This document shows positions 44,446-54,427 of a DNA stretch of 64,000 bases, piece after piece. The notes beneath the pieces are model-generated. The model was not told the origin of the DNA. It worked only from the letters and a program-made list of their open reading frames with translations, and did not search any database. The number at the start of each line of letters is the position of its first letter. Positions within the stretch are counted from its first letter, which is position 1. Origin of the DNA: Mycolicibacterium moriokaense (GTDB taxonomy: Bacteria > Actinomycetota > Actinomycetes > Mycobacteriales > Mycobacteriaceae); contig NZ_AP022560.1 in NCBI RefSeq assembly GCF_010726085.1, positions 1,240,001-1,304,000 of the forward strand, read 5' to 3'. A program made the position numbers and the translations under genes.

Positions 44446-45207
44446 TTGATCGAACAGCTCGCGGCGCCGACCCGGGCCGTGGGCGGATTCTTCGAAATGT
44501 CGATGGACACTTTCGTCAAGATCTTCCGGCGGCCCTTTCAATTCCGCGAGTACCTCGAGCAGACATGGATGATCGCGAAGGTCTCGCTCATTCCGACGCT
44601 GCTGATCTCGATTCCGTTCACGGTGCTGGTCGCGTTCACGCTCAACATCCTGCTGCGTGAAATCGGTGCCGCGGATCTGTCCGGTTCCGGTACCGCGTTC
44701 GGCACGGTGACTCAGCTCGGTCCGATCTCCACCGTGCTCGTCATCGCCGGCGCCGGCGCCACGGCGATCTGCGCCGACCTCGGTGCACGCACCATCCGTG
44801 AGGAGATCGATGCGATGCGGGTGCTCGGCATCGATCCCATTCAACGGCTCGTAGTGCCGCGCGTACTGGCATCGACCACGGTGGCGCTTCTGCTCAACGG
44901 TCTAGTGATCGCGATCGGCCTGGTCGGCGGTTACGTGTTCTCCGTGCTGCTGCAAGGCGTGAATCCCGGCGCATTCATCAACGGTCTGACGATCCTGACC
45001 GGGTTGGGCGAGTTGGTGATCTCAGAAGTGAAGGCGCTGTTGTTCGGTGTGATGGCGGGCCTCGTCGGCTGCTATCGCGGCCTGACGGTCAAGGGCGGAC
45101 CCAAGGGTGTGGGGGAGGCCGTCAACGAGACCGTAATCTATGCCTTCATATGTCTGTTCGTGATCAACGTCCTGATGACGGCGATCGGCGTTCGGGTCCT
45201 CGGATGA
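44446..45207 (+). CDS. yrbE4A: YrbE4A: MlaE-like permease of the Mce4 importer
   Basis: A 253-residue permease (Rv3501c is 254) with about five membrane segments and the MlaE motif TAICADLGARTIREEIDAM (about 107-125), where the ATPase couples. YrbE4A/B form the inner-membrane channel of the Mce4 sterol importer, powered by the shared ATPase MceG, which is not in this window. TTG 44446 is chosen because it gives the conserved N-terminus (IEQLAAPTRAVGGFFEM). The stop overlaps yrbE4B (ATGA). Confidence 0.94.
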   Translation: MIEQLAAPTRAVGGFFEMSMDTFVKIFRRPFQFREYLEQTWMIAKVSLIPTLLISIPFTVLVAFTLNILLREIGAADLSGSGTAFGTVTQLGPISTVLVIAGAGATAICADLGARTIREEIDAMRVLGIDPIQRLVVPRVLASTTVALLLNGLVIAIGLVGGYVFSVLLQGVNPGAFINGLTILTGLGELVISEVKALLFGVMAGLVGCYRGLTVKGGPKGVGEAVNETVIYAFICLFVINVLMTAIGVRVLG

Positions 45208-46058
45208 GCGAGCTGGGGAACTACGATCTGACGCTGCGGATGCGGCGGGCCTTGCGATGGTTGCCGCGCGCCGTCGACTCGTTCGGCGAGCAGGCGCTGT
45301 TCTACGCCGAATCGCTGCGATACATCCCGAACGCGTTGCGCCGCTATCACAAGGAGACGTTGCGGCTGATCGCGGAGATGACGCTGGGCACCGGCGCGCT
45401 GATCCTCATCGGCGGCACGGTCGGCGTCGCGGCCTTCCTCACGCTGGCGTCCGGCGGCGTCATCGCGGTGCAGGGCTACGAGTCGCTGGGCAACATCGGT
45501 ATCGAAGCGCTGACCGGGTTCCTGTCCGCGTATCTCAACGTGCGCATCGTCGCCCCCATCATCGCGGGCATTGCGCTTGCCGCCACCATCGGCGCAGGCA
45601 CCACCGCCCAGCTGGGCGCGATGCGCATCGCCGAGGAGATCGACGCCGTCGAATCGATGGCCGTGCACTCGGTGTCCTACATGGTGTCCACCCGCATCGT
45701 CGCCGGCCTGGTCGCGATCATTCCGCTGTACTCGTTGGCGACGTTGGCCGCGTTCTTTTCCGCGCGCACCATCACCGTGTACGTCAACGGACAGTCGGCG
45801 GGACTGTACGACCACTACTTCAACACGTTCCTGATCCCGAACGATCTACTGTGGTCCTTCGCGCAGGCCATCGTGATGGCGGTCGCGGTGATGCTGGTCC
45901 ATACCTACTACGGCTTCAACGCATCTGGCGGACCTGTCGGCGTGGGCATCGCCGTAGGTAAGGCAGTGCGGACGTCGCTGATCGTGGTCGTCATCATCAC
46001 CCTGTTCATTTCCCTCGGCGTCTACGGCGCCACCGGCAACTTCAACCTTTCGGGCTAG
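45204..46058 (+). CDS. yrbE4B: YrbE4B: MlaE-like permease of the Mce4 importer
   Basis: A 284-residue permease (Rv3500c is 280) with the matching MlaE coupling motif TTAQLGAMRIAEEIDAVESM (about 132-151) and about five membrane segments. It pairs with YrbE4A. ATG 45204 overlaps the yrbE4A stop; the longer frame from 45150 lies inside that gene. It is followed by mce4A after 11 bases containing a GGGGAAAG ribosome site. Confidence 0.94.
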   Translation: MSELGNYDLTLRMRRALRWLPRAVDSFGEQALFYAESLRYIPNALRRYHKETLRLIAEMTLGTGALILIGGTVGVAAFLTLASGGVIAVQGYESLGNIGIEALTGFLSAYLNVRIVAPIIAGIALAATIGAGTTAQLGAMRIAEEIDAVESMAVHSVSYMVSTRIVAGLVAIIPLYSLATLAAFFSARTITVYVNGQSAGLYDHYFNTFLIPNDLLWSFAQAIVMAVAVMLVHTYYGFNASGGPVGVGIAVGKAVRTSLIVVVIITLFISLGVYGATGNFNLSG

Positions 46059-46069
46059 CGGGGGAAAGC

Positions 46070-47260
46070 GTGTCGAGGACAGTCGCGATAAGGATCGCCG
46101 CCCTGGTGCTGGCGGCGATCATCGTGGCGTTCACCGTTTTCACCTATCTCGCCTACAGCGCCGCGTTCACGCCGACCGAAACCGTGACCGTGAACTCCTC
46201 GCGGGCCGGTCTGGTGATGGACAAGGATGCCAAGGTCAAGTACCGCGGCATCCAGATCGGCAAGGTCGAGAACATCACGTACTCCGGCGATCACGCGACG
46301 CTGACGCTCGCCATCAACCGCGACCAGATGCGCTACGTCCCGTCGAACGCACCCGTACGTATCGGCAGCACAACGGTATTCGGCGCGAAGTCGGTGGAGT
46401 TCCTCGCGCCGCCGCAGCCGTCTGGCACGTCGCTGCGCCCTGGCGCCGTCGTCCAGGCCGAGTCGGTGCAGCTGGAAGCCAACACGTTGTTCCAGACGCT
46501 GATCGATGTCCTGAACAAGATCAATCCGATCCACCTCAACGCGACCATGTCGGCGCTCGCGGAGGGCCTACGCGGGCACGGCGACGACTTCGGCTCAACC
46601 ATGGCGGGGTTGAACCAATATCTCGCAGAACTGAATCCGAAGCTGCCGACGGTTGAGACGCTGCTCTCGCAGACGGCGACGGTGGCCAACATCTACGGTG
46701 ATGCCGGTCCCGACCTGGTGACCGTGATCAACAATGCGCCCACCATCAGCAAGACGATCGTCGACGAGCAGAAGAACCTGAACGCCACCCTGCTTGCGAC
46801 AATCGGGTTGGCGGAAGAGGGAACCGCGACGCTGGAGCCGGGGGCGGATGACTACATCGCCGCGATCCAGCGGCTGCGGGCGCCCTTGAAGGTGCTCGGC
46901 GACTATTCACCCGAAATCGGCTGCATAATCCAAGGCGTCGCCATCGGTAACCAGCGGGGTGCGTCGATCCTCGGTGGCATGAAGCCCGGCGCGATGGTGA
47001 GTTCCAGCTTCGTGCTGGGTGTTCCGTCGTACACGTATCCCGAAAGCCTGCCGATCGTGAATGCGACGGGTGGTCCGAACTGCCGCGGCCTGCCGAACAT
47101 CCCCAGCCTGCAGTACGGCGGTTCGTATTACAGGTCACCGTTCCTGGTCACCGACAACGCGTACATCCCCTACGAGCCGTTCACCGAGGTGCAGGTCGAC
47201 GCCCCGTCGACATTCCAGTTCCTGTTCAACGGTGCATTCGCAGAACGGGATGACTTCTGA
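46070..47260 (+). CDS. mce4A: Mce4A: Mce-family substrate-binding/tunnel subunit
   Basis: A 396-residue Mce protein. An N-terminal membrane anchor (about 6-30) is followed by one MlaD/Mce domain (about 38-115, with the VKYRGIQIGKVENI motif), then a long helical region and a C-terminal domain with Cys residues (in GCIIQG and PNCRGL). The Mce proteins build a periplasmic hexameric tube for sterol. GTG 46070. The stop and the mce4B start share a base. Confidence 0.93.
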   Translation: MSRTVAIRIAALVLAAIIVAFTVFTYLAYSAAFTPTETVTVNSSRAGLVMDKDAKVKYRGIQIGKVENITYSGDHATLTLAINRDQMRYVPSNAPVRIGSTTVFGAKSVEFLAPPQPSGTSLRPGAVVQAESVQLEANTLFQTLIDVLNKINPIHLNATMSALAEGLRGHGDDFGSTMAGLNQYLAELNPKLPTVETLLSQTATVANIYGDAGPDLVTVINNAPTISKTIVDEQKNLNATLLATIGLAEEGTATLEPGADDYIAAIQRLRAPLKVLGDYSPEIGCIIQGVAIGNQRGASILGGMKPGAMVSSSFVLGVPSYTYPESLPIVNATGGPNCRGLPNIPSLQYGGSYYRSPFLVTDNAYIPYEPFTEVQVDAPSTFQFLFNGAFAERDDF

Positions 47261-48294
47261 TGAGTCACCGTGGAGTCCTCATCAAGGTGAGCATCTTCGT
47301 GGTGGTGATGCTGGTGGTCGCCGTCGGTTTGGTGGTGATCTTCGGCGAGTTCCGCTTCGCATCCACGAATCGCTATCACGCCACGTTCACCGACGCCTCC
47401 CACCTCGAAGGCGGCAACGACGTGCGGATCGCCGGAGTCCCGGTGGGCACCGTCGAGGATGTGAAGCTGAACCCCGACAACACCGTCGACGTCGCGTTCA
47501 CCCTCAACAAGAAGTACCAGCTGTATACGTCGACGCGGGCGGTGATTCGCTACGAGAACCTCGTCGGTGACCGTTTCATGGAGATCACCTCTGGGCCGGG
47601 CGAGCTTCGAAAGCTCCCCAAGGGCAGCACCATTCCGAAGGAGAACACCCAGCCGGCACTCGACCTCGACGCGTTGCTCGGCGGCCTGCGTCCGGTGGTC
47701 AAGGGTCTCAACGGTGAACAGGTCGACCAGATCAGCAATGCGATCCTCGAGTTGCTTCAGGGGGAGGGGGGTGCGCTGTCCCGACTGCTCTCGGAGACAG
47801 GGAGTTTCAGCCAGACCCTTGGCGACCGCTACCAAGTGATCTCAGAGGTGATCCAGAATCTCAACCAGGTGTTGGGGACCATCGACGAGAAGAGCGTGGA
47901 GTTCGACGCCAGCATCGATGAGCTTCAAAAGCTTGTCACCGGGCTGGCGGAGGGCCGCGATCCGATCGCAGGCGCGATTCCGCCTCTGGCGTCGGCGGAG
48001 AACGACCTGACCGACATGCTGGTCAACTCGAGGCGGCCACTGCAGGGTGTGCTCGAGAACCTTCGTCCGCTTTCGACCGAGCTCGACAACCGTAAGGCAG
48101 AGGTGAATCAGGTCATCGAACCGTTGGCCGAGAACTACCTGCGGCTCAATTCGCTTGGCGCGTACGGGTCGTACTTCAACTACTACATCTGCGAAGCGAA
48201 ACTGAAGTTCAACGGGCCTGCAGGCAGTGACATCTTCCTACCGATCGGTGGCGTTCCCGATCCGTCGAAGGGCAGGTGCTCTGAAAATGGATAA
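47260..48294 (+). CDS. mce4B: Mce4B subunit
   Basis: A 344-residue Mce protein with membrane anchor (about 8-28), Mce domain (about 38-115, VRIAGVPVGTVEDVKL) and helical region. The Cys in NYYICEAK and the terminal KGRCSENG are typical of Mce B subunits. It overlaps mce4C by eight bases. Second of six consecutive Mce subunits, in the order of Rv3499c-Rv3494c. Confidence 0.93.
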   Translation: MSHRGVLIKVSIFVVVMLVVAVGLVVIFGEFRFASTNRYHATFTDASHLEGGNDVRIAGVPVGTVEDVKLNPDNTVDVAFTLNKKYQLYTSTRAVIRYENLVGDRFMEITSGPGELRKLPKGSTIPKENTQPALDLDALLGGLRPVVKGLNGEQVDQISNAILELLQGEGGALSRLLSETGSFSQTLGDRYQVISEVIQNLNQVLGTIDEKSVEFDASIDELQKLVTGLAEGRDPIAGAIPPLASAENDLTDMLVNSRRPLQGVLENLRPLSTELDNRKAEVNQVIEPLAENYLRLNSLGAYGSYFNYYICEAKLKFNGPAGSDIFLPIGGVPDPSKGRCSENG

Positions 48295-49333
48295 GACGAT
48301 CCGGGCAGGCATCTTCGGCATCGCGGTCGTGGTGTGCGTTCTGCTCGTTGCGTTCGGCTACAACACCCTTCCGTTCTATCCGCAGGGCAAGCCCTACGAG
48401 GCCTTCTTCGCCGACGCGGGTGGAATCTCGCCGGGCAACGACGTCAACGTCTCCGGCATCACGGTGGGCAAGGTGACCGACGTCGCCCTGGCCGGTGAGG
48501 CCGCAAAGGTGACGTTCACCGTCGACCGCAAGATCAGGCTGGGGGACCAGACTCTCGTTTCAATCCGGACCGACACCGTGTTGGGTGAGCGATCGCTGGG
48601 GGTCGTACCGCAAGGCAGCGGGTCGGTGAAGTCGATTCCGTTGGCCCGCACCACAGTTCCGTATACCTTGAACATGGCACTGCAGGATCTGGGCCAGAAC
48701 TCTGCTTCGCTCAACAAGGACCAACTGACCCAGGCGTTGCGCGTGCTGACGGATTCATTCCGCGACGCGACGCCTGAGCTTCGGCGCACGCTCGACGGGG
48801 TAGCGGAGTTGTCGCGCAGCATCAACGCCAACGACGAGGCGCTGGGGCAGTTGCTGGCCCGTGCGAAGTCGGTGACCGCGGTGGTCGCCGACCGGGCCAC
48901 TCAGGTGAATCAGCTCGTCAACGACGGCAACCTGCTCTTCGCCGCACTCGATGAACGGCGGACCGCGCTGAGCAATCTGATCGCTGGCATCGACGATGTG
49001 TCACAGCAGATTTCGGGATTCGTGGCCGACAACCGTCGCGAGTTCGGCCCGGCGCTGAAGAAACTCAATCTGGTGTTGGACAACCTGCTCGAACGACGTG
49101 AGCACATCAGCGAAGCGCTGAAGCGGCTGCCGCCGTATGCTACGGCTCTCGGCGAGTCGGTCGGCTCGGCTCCCGGCTTCATGGTCAACCTGCCCAACGC
49201 GGTCCCGAACAACACGCAGATGGCCCTGCTGTTGGATCTCTACTTCCAGCCGGGCAAGGTTCCCGACAGCCTCGCTGACCTGCTGCGCGGGTTCCTGTCC
49301 GAGCGCATCATCATAAGGCCGAAGTCACCATGA
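48287..49333 (+). CDS. mce4C: Mce4C subunit
   Basis: A 348-residue Mce protein: membrane anchor (about 5-26), Mce domain (about 36-112, VNVSGITVGKVTDVAL) and a long helical region ending near residue 300. ATG 48287 is chosen because it gives the short cytoplasmic start MDKTIRAG before the anchor; it overlaps mce4B by eight bases. The C-terminal proline-rich tail found in Mce4D and Mce4F is absent. Confidence 0.93.
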   Translation: MDKTIRAGIFGIAVVVCVLLVAFGYNTLPFYPQGKPYEAFFADAGGISPGNDVNVSGITVGKVTDVALAGEAAKVTFTVDRKIRLGDQTLVSIRTDTVLGERSLGVVPQGSGSVKSIPLARTTVPYTLNMALQDLGQNSASLNKDQLTQALRVLTDSFRDATPELRRTLDGVAELSRSINANDEALGQLLARAKSVTAVVADRATQVNQLVNDGNLLFAALDERRTALSNLIAGIDDVSQQISGFVADNRREFGPALKKLNLVLDNLLERREHISEALKRLPPYATALGESVGSAPGFMVNLPNAVPNNTQMALLLDLYFQPGKVPDSLADLLRGFLSERIIIRPKSP

Positions 49334-50745
49334 GCCGTCTGCTGCGTTTCGGGATCATCGGCGCACTCGTGGTGGCGCTGATCGGTGGCGCGTTCGTGAT
49401 CTGGCCGCGGGTGTCTACCTACCGGGTGGACGGATACTTCACTTCGGCGGCGGGACTGTACCCGGGCGACGAAGTCCGCGTGGTCGGCGTTCCGATCGGC
49501 ACCATCGAATCGATCTCACCGCAGGCCGACGCCGTCAAGGTGACCATGAGGGTGCAGGACGGCGTCAAGGTGCCCGCCGACGCACGCGCGGTGATCATGG
49601 CGCCGAACCTGGTGTCGGCCAGGTTCATCCAACTCACCCCCGTCTACAAGCAGGGCCCCGAGATGCAGGACGGCGGCAGAATCGATTTGAACCGCACGGC
49701 GGTGCCGGTGGAGTGGGATGAGGTCAAGACCGAACTGACCAGGCTCAGCCAGCAGCTCGGACCTTCGTCGGGTCAGGTTCAGGGACCGTTGAGCGAGTTT
49801 GTCAATCAGGCCGCCGATACCTTCGACGGTAACGGCGACTCGTTCCGGCAAGCCTTGCGCGAGTTGTCACAGACCGCGGGACGGCTGGGTGACTCGAGCA
49901 CCGATCTGTTCGACACGGTGAAGAATCTGCAGATCCTCGTCGACGCGCTGTCGAAGAGCAACGAGCAAATCGTCCAATTCAGTGGACATTTGGCCTCGGT
50001 GTCCCAGGTGTTGGCCGATAGCTCCGTGGGGCTGAGCGACACTCTCGGCAGCCTCAATCAGGCACTGTCGGACGTGCGCGGCTTCCTCGACGAGAACAAT
50101 GAGGTGCTGGTCGCCAACATCGACCGGTTGACCGACTTCACCAGCATCCTGACCAACCAGACCGACGACGTAGAGCAGATTCTGCACGTGCTGCCGAACG
50201 CGATGGCGAACTTCTACAACATCTACAACCCCGCTCAGGGCACGGCCAACGGCGTTCTCGGTCTGCCGGAGTTCGCCAACCCGGTGCAGTTCATCTGCGG
50301 AAACTTTGATGCCGCGGGAACGCCCGATTACGACAAGCGAGCCGAGATCTGCCGGCAGCGGATGGCGCCGGTGCTGAAGCGCTTGGCGATGAATTTCCCG
50401 CCCTTCATGGAGCACGGGATCAACACGATCACCGCTTATAAGGGGCAGGTCATCTACGACACCCCGGCGACCGAAGCCAAGGCGAAGACCTATATCCCGT
50501 ATCTGGAGTGGATTCCGGCCGACGGGCGGTTCCCGCCGCGCGCGGGCGACGAAGGCGACCCAAGCGCGTTGTTGCTGCCCCAGAACCCGGTTCCCGGCCC
50601 GCCGCCGCCTGCGCAGCCGTACACGCTCGGTCCGGTGATACTCCCGCCGGGCCCCGCCCCCGCCGGCCCGCCGCCCGGCCCGGCTCCGGGTCCGCCCCCT
50701 GGTCCGCTTCCGGCCGAGGCCGCTGCCCCTGGAGGTGGGGGATGA
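49330..50745 (+). CDS. mce4D: Mce4D subunit with proline-rich tail
   Basis: A 471-residue Mce protein: anchor (about 6-27), Mce domain (about 36-112, VRVVGVPIGTIESI), helical region and a C-terminal tail (about 418-471) that is mostly Pro, Gly and Ala. It is about 20 residues longer than Rv3496c, mainly in the tail. Such tails may span the peptidoglycan or bind partners. The ATG overlaps mce4C and the stop overlaps mce4E (ATGA). Confidence 0.92.
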   Translation: MSRLLRFGIIGALVVALIGGAFVIWPRVSTYRVDGYFTSAAGLYPGDEVRVVGVPIGTIESISPQADAVKVTMRVQDGVKVPADARAVIMAPNLVSARFIQLTPVYKQGPEMQDGGRIDLNRTAVPVEWDEVKTELTRLSQQLGPSSGQVQGPLSEFVNQAADTFDGNGDSFRQALRELSQTAGRLGDSSTDLFDTVKNLQILVDALSKSNEQIVQFSGHLASVSQVLADSSVGLSDTLGSLNQALSDVRGFLDENNEVLVANIDRLTDFTSILTNQTDDVEQILHVLPNAMANFYNIYNPAQGTANGVLGLPEFANPVQFICGNFDAAGTPDYDKRAEICRQRMAPVLKRLAMNFPPFMEHGINTITAYKGQVIYDTPATEAKAKTYIPYLEWIPADGRFPPRAGDEGDPSALLLPQNPVPGPPPPAQPYTLGPVILPPGPAPAGPPPGPAPGPPPGPLPAEAAAPGGGG

Positions 50746-51947
50746 CCCGAAAGTCCCGAAATTCTTTGGGAATCAACGCTGCTCGGGTGGCCCGGCGGGC
50801 GGTTGCCATCGGTTCCGGCGCGGTGCTGCTCGCCGGCTGCTCGTTCGGCGGCCTGAACTCGCTGAACATGCCCGGCACCGCGGGCCACGGCAAGGGTTCC
50901 TTCAACATCACGGTGGAAGTGCCCGATGTGGCTACGCTGCCGCAGAACTCGCCCGTGATGGTCGACAACGTCACGGTGGGTAGCGTGTCGGGGATCGAGG
51001 CCGTTCAGCGGCCGGACGGCACCTTCTACGCCGCGGTGCAGCTCTCGCTGGATGAGAACGTCAAGTTGCCCGCCAACGCCACGGTGCGGGTTGCGCAGAC
51101 CTCGCTGTTGGGGTCGCAGCACATCGAGCTGGCCCCTCCGGTCGGCCAGCCGCCGGAAGGCGAACTGCGTGAGGGGATTCATCTCCCGCTGAACCAGGGC
51201 AGCCGCTATCCGACGACAGAGGAAGTGCTCTCGGCGCTGGGTGTGGTGGTCAACAAGGGCAATCTCGGTGCGCTGCAGGACATCACGCAGGAGGTCTACA
51301 ACGCGGTGGCCGGCCGTGAAGGCCAGTTCGCCGGTCTGATCCCGCGTCTGGCCGAGCTGGCCGCGTCGTTGAATCGGCAGACCGAAGACATCATCGCGAC
51401 GGCCGAGGGGCTGAACCGGTTTGCGGGGGTTCTCGCGCGGAGCAGGGACAGTTTGGGGCGCGCGCTCGACACCCTTCCCGGCGCGTTGCGAGTGCTGAAC
51501 GAGAACAGGGCCAGCATCATCGATGCCTTCGCCGCGCTGCAGCGGCTGGGCACGGTCGCGTCGCGCATCCTGTCCGAAACGAAAGACGACTTCGCCCAGG
51601 ACATCATCGATGCGTACTCGGTGATCAAGCCGCTCAACGACGTTCGTGCGGATCTGGTGACCAGTCTGGACAGCTTCGCGACGTTCCCGTTCCCGGGTAA
51701 GAACCTAAAGCGGGTGGCCAGGGGCGACTACTTCAACATCTTCTCCGTGTTCGATCTGACCATTCGCCGACTCGGCGAGACTATCTTCACGACGTCGTTC
51801 TTCGACCCGAACATGAAGCGCCTTGCCGAAGTCGTGAACCCGCCGGAGTTTCTCACCGGCCAGATGGCGAACCTGTCTGGGCAGGCTGCGGATCCGTTCA
51901 AGATCCCGCCCGGCACCGCATCCGGTCAGGAGGTGCCACCCAACTGA
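50742..51947 (+). CDS. mce4E: Mce4E lipoprotein (LprN)
   Basis: A 401-residue Mce subunit with a lipoprotein signal: hydrophobic stretch about 20-32 and lipobox LLAGC (Cys35), as in all MceE proteins (LprN = Rv3495c). The Mce domain (about 52-130) contains VMVDNVTVGSVSGIEA. The lipid anchor, in place of a membrane helix, distinguishes this subunit in the hexamer. ATG 50742 overlaps the mce4D stop; the frame open upstream is within mce4D. Confidence 0.92.
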   Translation: MTRKSRNSLGINAARVARRAVAIGSGAVLLAGCSFGGLNSLNMPGTAGHGKGSFNITVEVPDVATLPQNSPVMVDNVTVGSVSGIEAVQRPDGTFYAAVQLSLDENVKLPANATVRVAQTSLLGSQHIELAPPVGQPPEGELREGIHLPLNQGSRYPTTEEVLSALGVVVNKGNLGALQDITQEVYNAVAGREGQFAGLIPRLAELAASLNRQTEDIIATAEGLNRFAGVLARSRDSLGRALDTLPGALRVLNENRASIIDAFAALQRLGTVASRILSETKDDFAQDIIDAYSVIKPLNDVRADLVTSLDSFATFPFPGKNLKRVARGDYFNIFSVFDLTIRRLGETIFTTSFFDPNMKRLAEVVNPPEFLTGQMANLSGQAADPFKIPPGTASGQEVPPN

Positions 51948-53731
51948 TGTTCAACCGAACTGCGCGAATCCAGCTGTGGGTCTTCGTCGTCATTACGGTC
52001 CTCTCCGTCGGCGCGATCTCGCTGTTGTACATACGCATTCCTGCCCAGCTCGGTCTCGGTACGTATGAAGTCACCGCGAACTTCGTGGCCGGTGGCGGCC
52101 TCTACGAGAACTCGAATGTCACCTACCGCGGTGTGCAGGCCGGCCGAGTCGAGTCGGTTCAGTTGACCGACGGCGGCGTCGTGGCACGCATGCGGATCAA
52201 CAGCGACGTCAAGATCCCGGCGAACTCCACCGCCACCGTGAAGAGCGTGTCCGCGGTCGGCGAACAGTACGTGGATTTCGTTCCGCCGGCTGATCCTTCG
52301 CCGGAGGTGCTGCGCAACGGTGCAACCATCCCGAAGGACCGCACGGAGATACCGCAGGATGTCGCGGAGTTGTTGCGCGAGGCCGACCAGTTGGTGAGCA
52401 GCCTCGACAACACCCGGCTGCAGGACCTGCTGCGTGACACGTTCGAGGCGTTCAACGGCTCGGGGCCGGAACTCGCGCGGCTCCTCGATTCGGCACGGGC
52501 GCTGATCGATCAGGCGAATGCGAGCTGGCCTGAGACCTCCGCGCTGATCGACCAGGCCGGACCGCTGTTGGAGGCGCAGATACGCAGCGGCGATGACATC
52601 CGGTCGTTGTCCGACGGGCTCGCGCGCTTCACCAGCGAAGTGGCCGGGGCCGATCCGCAACTGCGCTCGCTGCTCGCGAACGCGCCGAGCGCAGCCGCCG
52701 AAGCCAGTGAGACGTTCGCGGGCATTCGTCCCTCGTTCCCCGTGCTCGCGGCGAATCTGGCCAACTTCGGCCGCGTCGGCGTGATTTATCACAAGTCGAT
52801 CGAACAGGCGCTGGTCATCTTCCCTGCCCTGCAGGCTTCGCTCTTGACGATCGGCGGCCAGCTTCCCGCCGACGAGGGTGGCAAGCAGGACTTCAAGATC
52901 TCCATCAACGATCCGCCGCCGTGCAACACGGGCTTCTTGCCGCCCTCGGAGATTCGCACGCCAGGCGACACGACATTGCGCGAGCTGCCGACGGACATGT
53001 ATTGCAAGGTCGCGCAGAACGATCCGATGGTGGTCCGCGGCGCGAGGAACTACCCCTGCCAGGAGTTCCCGGGTAAGCGCGCGCCGACCATTCAGTTGTG
53101 CCGCGACCCGAAGGGATACGTCCCGATCGGCAACAGCCCGTGGCGTGGTCCGCCGGTGCCGATCGGCACGCCGGTGGACGTCATGGAGGACGACACGCCT
53201 GAGGACGGTCGAAACGTTCTGCCGCCCAACAAGTTCCCCTATATCCCGCCGGAGAACGACCCGGATCCGGGATATCCCGTTCCGCCGGGTTCGGTGCCGC
53301 CGGGCGTGCAGACCGGTCCGGGGCCGGCGCCCCATCAGCCGTGGCCGTACATCCCGCCGCCGAACCAGGGGCCTCCGCCCCCGCCCTACACAGCGTGGAT
53401 ACCGCCTGCGCCGTATCCGAATGCGTGGCCTCCGCCGGCGTTCCCGCCGGGGTGGTTGACCAATCCGCCGCTGTTCGCCGGACCGTACTACGAAGGTCCC
53501 CAGGCGCCGCCGGCTCCGCCGGCACCCGCCCCACCGCCTCCACCTGCACCGCCTCCACCTGCGCCGGTGAACCCGCCGCAGGCCAGTGGCGCTGTCTACG
53601 GCACGTACGATCAGAACACGGGAGTTTTCGTAGACCCGGCGGGCGGGACCGGTGTATTCGCCCCGGGTGCCGCTGATCTGCGGCCACAAGAGAATTGGGT
53701 AGACCTCATGCTGTATCCGGACCAGGTGTAA
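51947..53731 (+). CDS. mce4F: Mce4F subunit with long proline-rich tail
   Basis: A 594-residue Mce protein: anchor (about 8-30), Mce domain (about 38-116, VTYRGVQAGRVESVQL), helical region with Cys-containing loop (PPCNTGF, DMYCKVA, NYPCQEF, IQLCRDP) and a tail of about 170 residues (about 405-575) dominated by Pro with Tyr and Trp. The tail makes it longer than Rv3494c (564). The stop TAA shares no base with the next ATG, which follows directly. Confidence 0.92.
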   Translation: MFNRTARIQLWVFVVITVLSVGAISLLYIRIPAQLGLGTYEVTANFVAGGGLYENSNVTYRGVQAGRVESVQLTDGGVVARMRINSDVKIPANSTATVKSVSAVGEQYVDFVPPADPSPEVLRNGATIPKDRTEIPQDVAELLREADQLVSSLDNTRLQDLLRDTFEAFNGSGPELARLLDSARALIDQANASWPETSALIDQAGPLLEAQIRSGDDIRSLSDGLARFTSEVAGADPQLRSLLANAPSAAAEASETFAGIRPSFPVLAANLANFGRVGVIYHKSIEQALVIFPALQASLLTIGGQLPADEGGKQDFKISINDPPPCNTGFLPPSEIRTPGDTTLRELPTDMYCKVAQNDPMVVRGARNYPCQEFPGKRAPTIQLCRDPKGYVPIGNSPWRGPPVPIGTPVDVMEDDTPEDGRNVLPPNKFPYIPPENDPDPGYPVPPGSVPPGVQTGPGPAPHQPWPYIPPPNQGPPPPPYTAWIPPAPYPNAWPPPAFPPGWLTNPPLFAGPYYEGPQAPPAPPAPAPPPPPAPPPPAPVNPPQASGAVYGTYDQNTGVFVDPAGGTGVFAPGAADLRPQENWVDLMLYPDQV

Positions 53732-54427
53732 ATGACATCCACTCCGACCAGTCAGAAGAAGCCAGTGCGTCGCCGTGCGACCCGTCCCGCGGGTCCGACC
53801 AGTGACACCCCCGCGGTGGTCACCGGGACCACCGCGGTGCGCGGTGCGACGACGGACGCGAAGGGTCCGATAGTCAACCTCCGCAAGACTGCGCCCCCGC
53901 CCCGCCGGCTGCCGCATCGACGCTTGGTCGCGGTCGTCGCCCTGGTAGGCGGGGTCATCGCGACGGTTGTCCTCGGGGCCGGCGTCTTGGCGCTGAACAT
54001 TCAGCGACAGGACGCAGACGCCATGCAGGCGCGCAACCAGCGTTTCGTCGACACCGCGACGCAGACTGTCGTGAACATGTTCAGCTTCAAGCAGGACACC
54101 ATCGATGACAGCGTCGACCAGTTCTACAACAGCACCAGCGGACCGTTGCGCGACATGTTCAGCCAGAACAACAACGTCGAGAACCTCAAGGCCATATTCC
54201 GCGAAACGGGCGGTAGCTCGGAAACCGTGATCAACGGCGCCGCACTGGAGAGCATCGACGAGGTCAGCAAGAAGGCATCGGTGTTGGTGTCGGCGCGCGT
54301 CACCGCCAGCGACATGAACGGGAACAACCGGCCGTCGCAACCCTACCGGCTGAGGATCGTCGTCCAGGAGGACGACGAGGGTCGAATGACGGCCTACGAC
54401 CTCAACTACCCCAACGGTGGCAACTGA
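53732..54427 (+). CDS. Mce-associated membrane protein (Rv3493c type)
   Basis: A 231-residue Mas-type protein: basic, Thr/Pro-rich cytoplasmic N-terminus (1-65), one membrane segment (about 68-90) and an extracytoplasmic NTF2-like domain (about 95-231). Mas proteins follow mce operons and are thought to stabilise or assist the transporter. It lies immediately after mce4F and shares a base with the next gene. Confidence 0.86.
   Translation: MTSTPTSQKKPVRRRATRPAGPTSDTPAVVTGTTAVRGATTDAKGPIVNLRKTAPPPRRLPHRRLVAVVALVGGVIATVVLGAGVLALNIQRQDADAMQARNQRFVDTATQTVVNMFSFKQDTIDDSVDQFYNSTSGPLRDMFSQNNNVENLKAIFRETGGSSETVINGAALESIDEVSKKASVLVSARVTASDMNGNNRPSQPYRLRIVVQEDDEGRMTAYDLNYPNGGN

Noticed and set aside
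53200..53590. Pro-rich repeats in mce4F as a possible tandem-repeat or PPE-like gene
   Set aside because: The repeats are in frame with Mce4F and match the proline-rich tails usual in Mce D and F subunits.
51926..54340. Long open minus-strand frame of 804 codons opposite mce4F and its neighbour
   Set aside because: It is rich in Arg, His and Asp, has no family features and lies antisense to clear Mce and Mas genes. High third-position GC leaves the opposite strand open.
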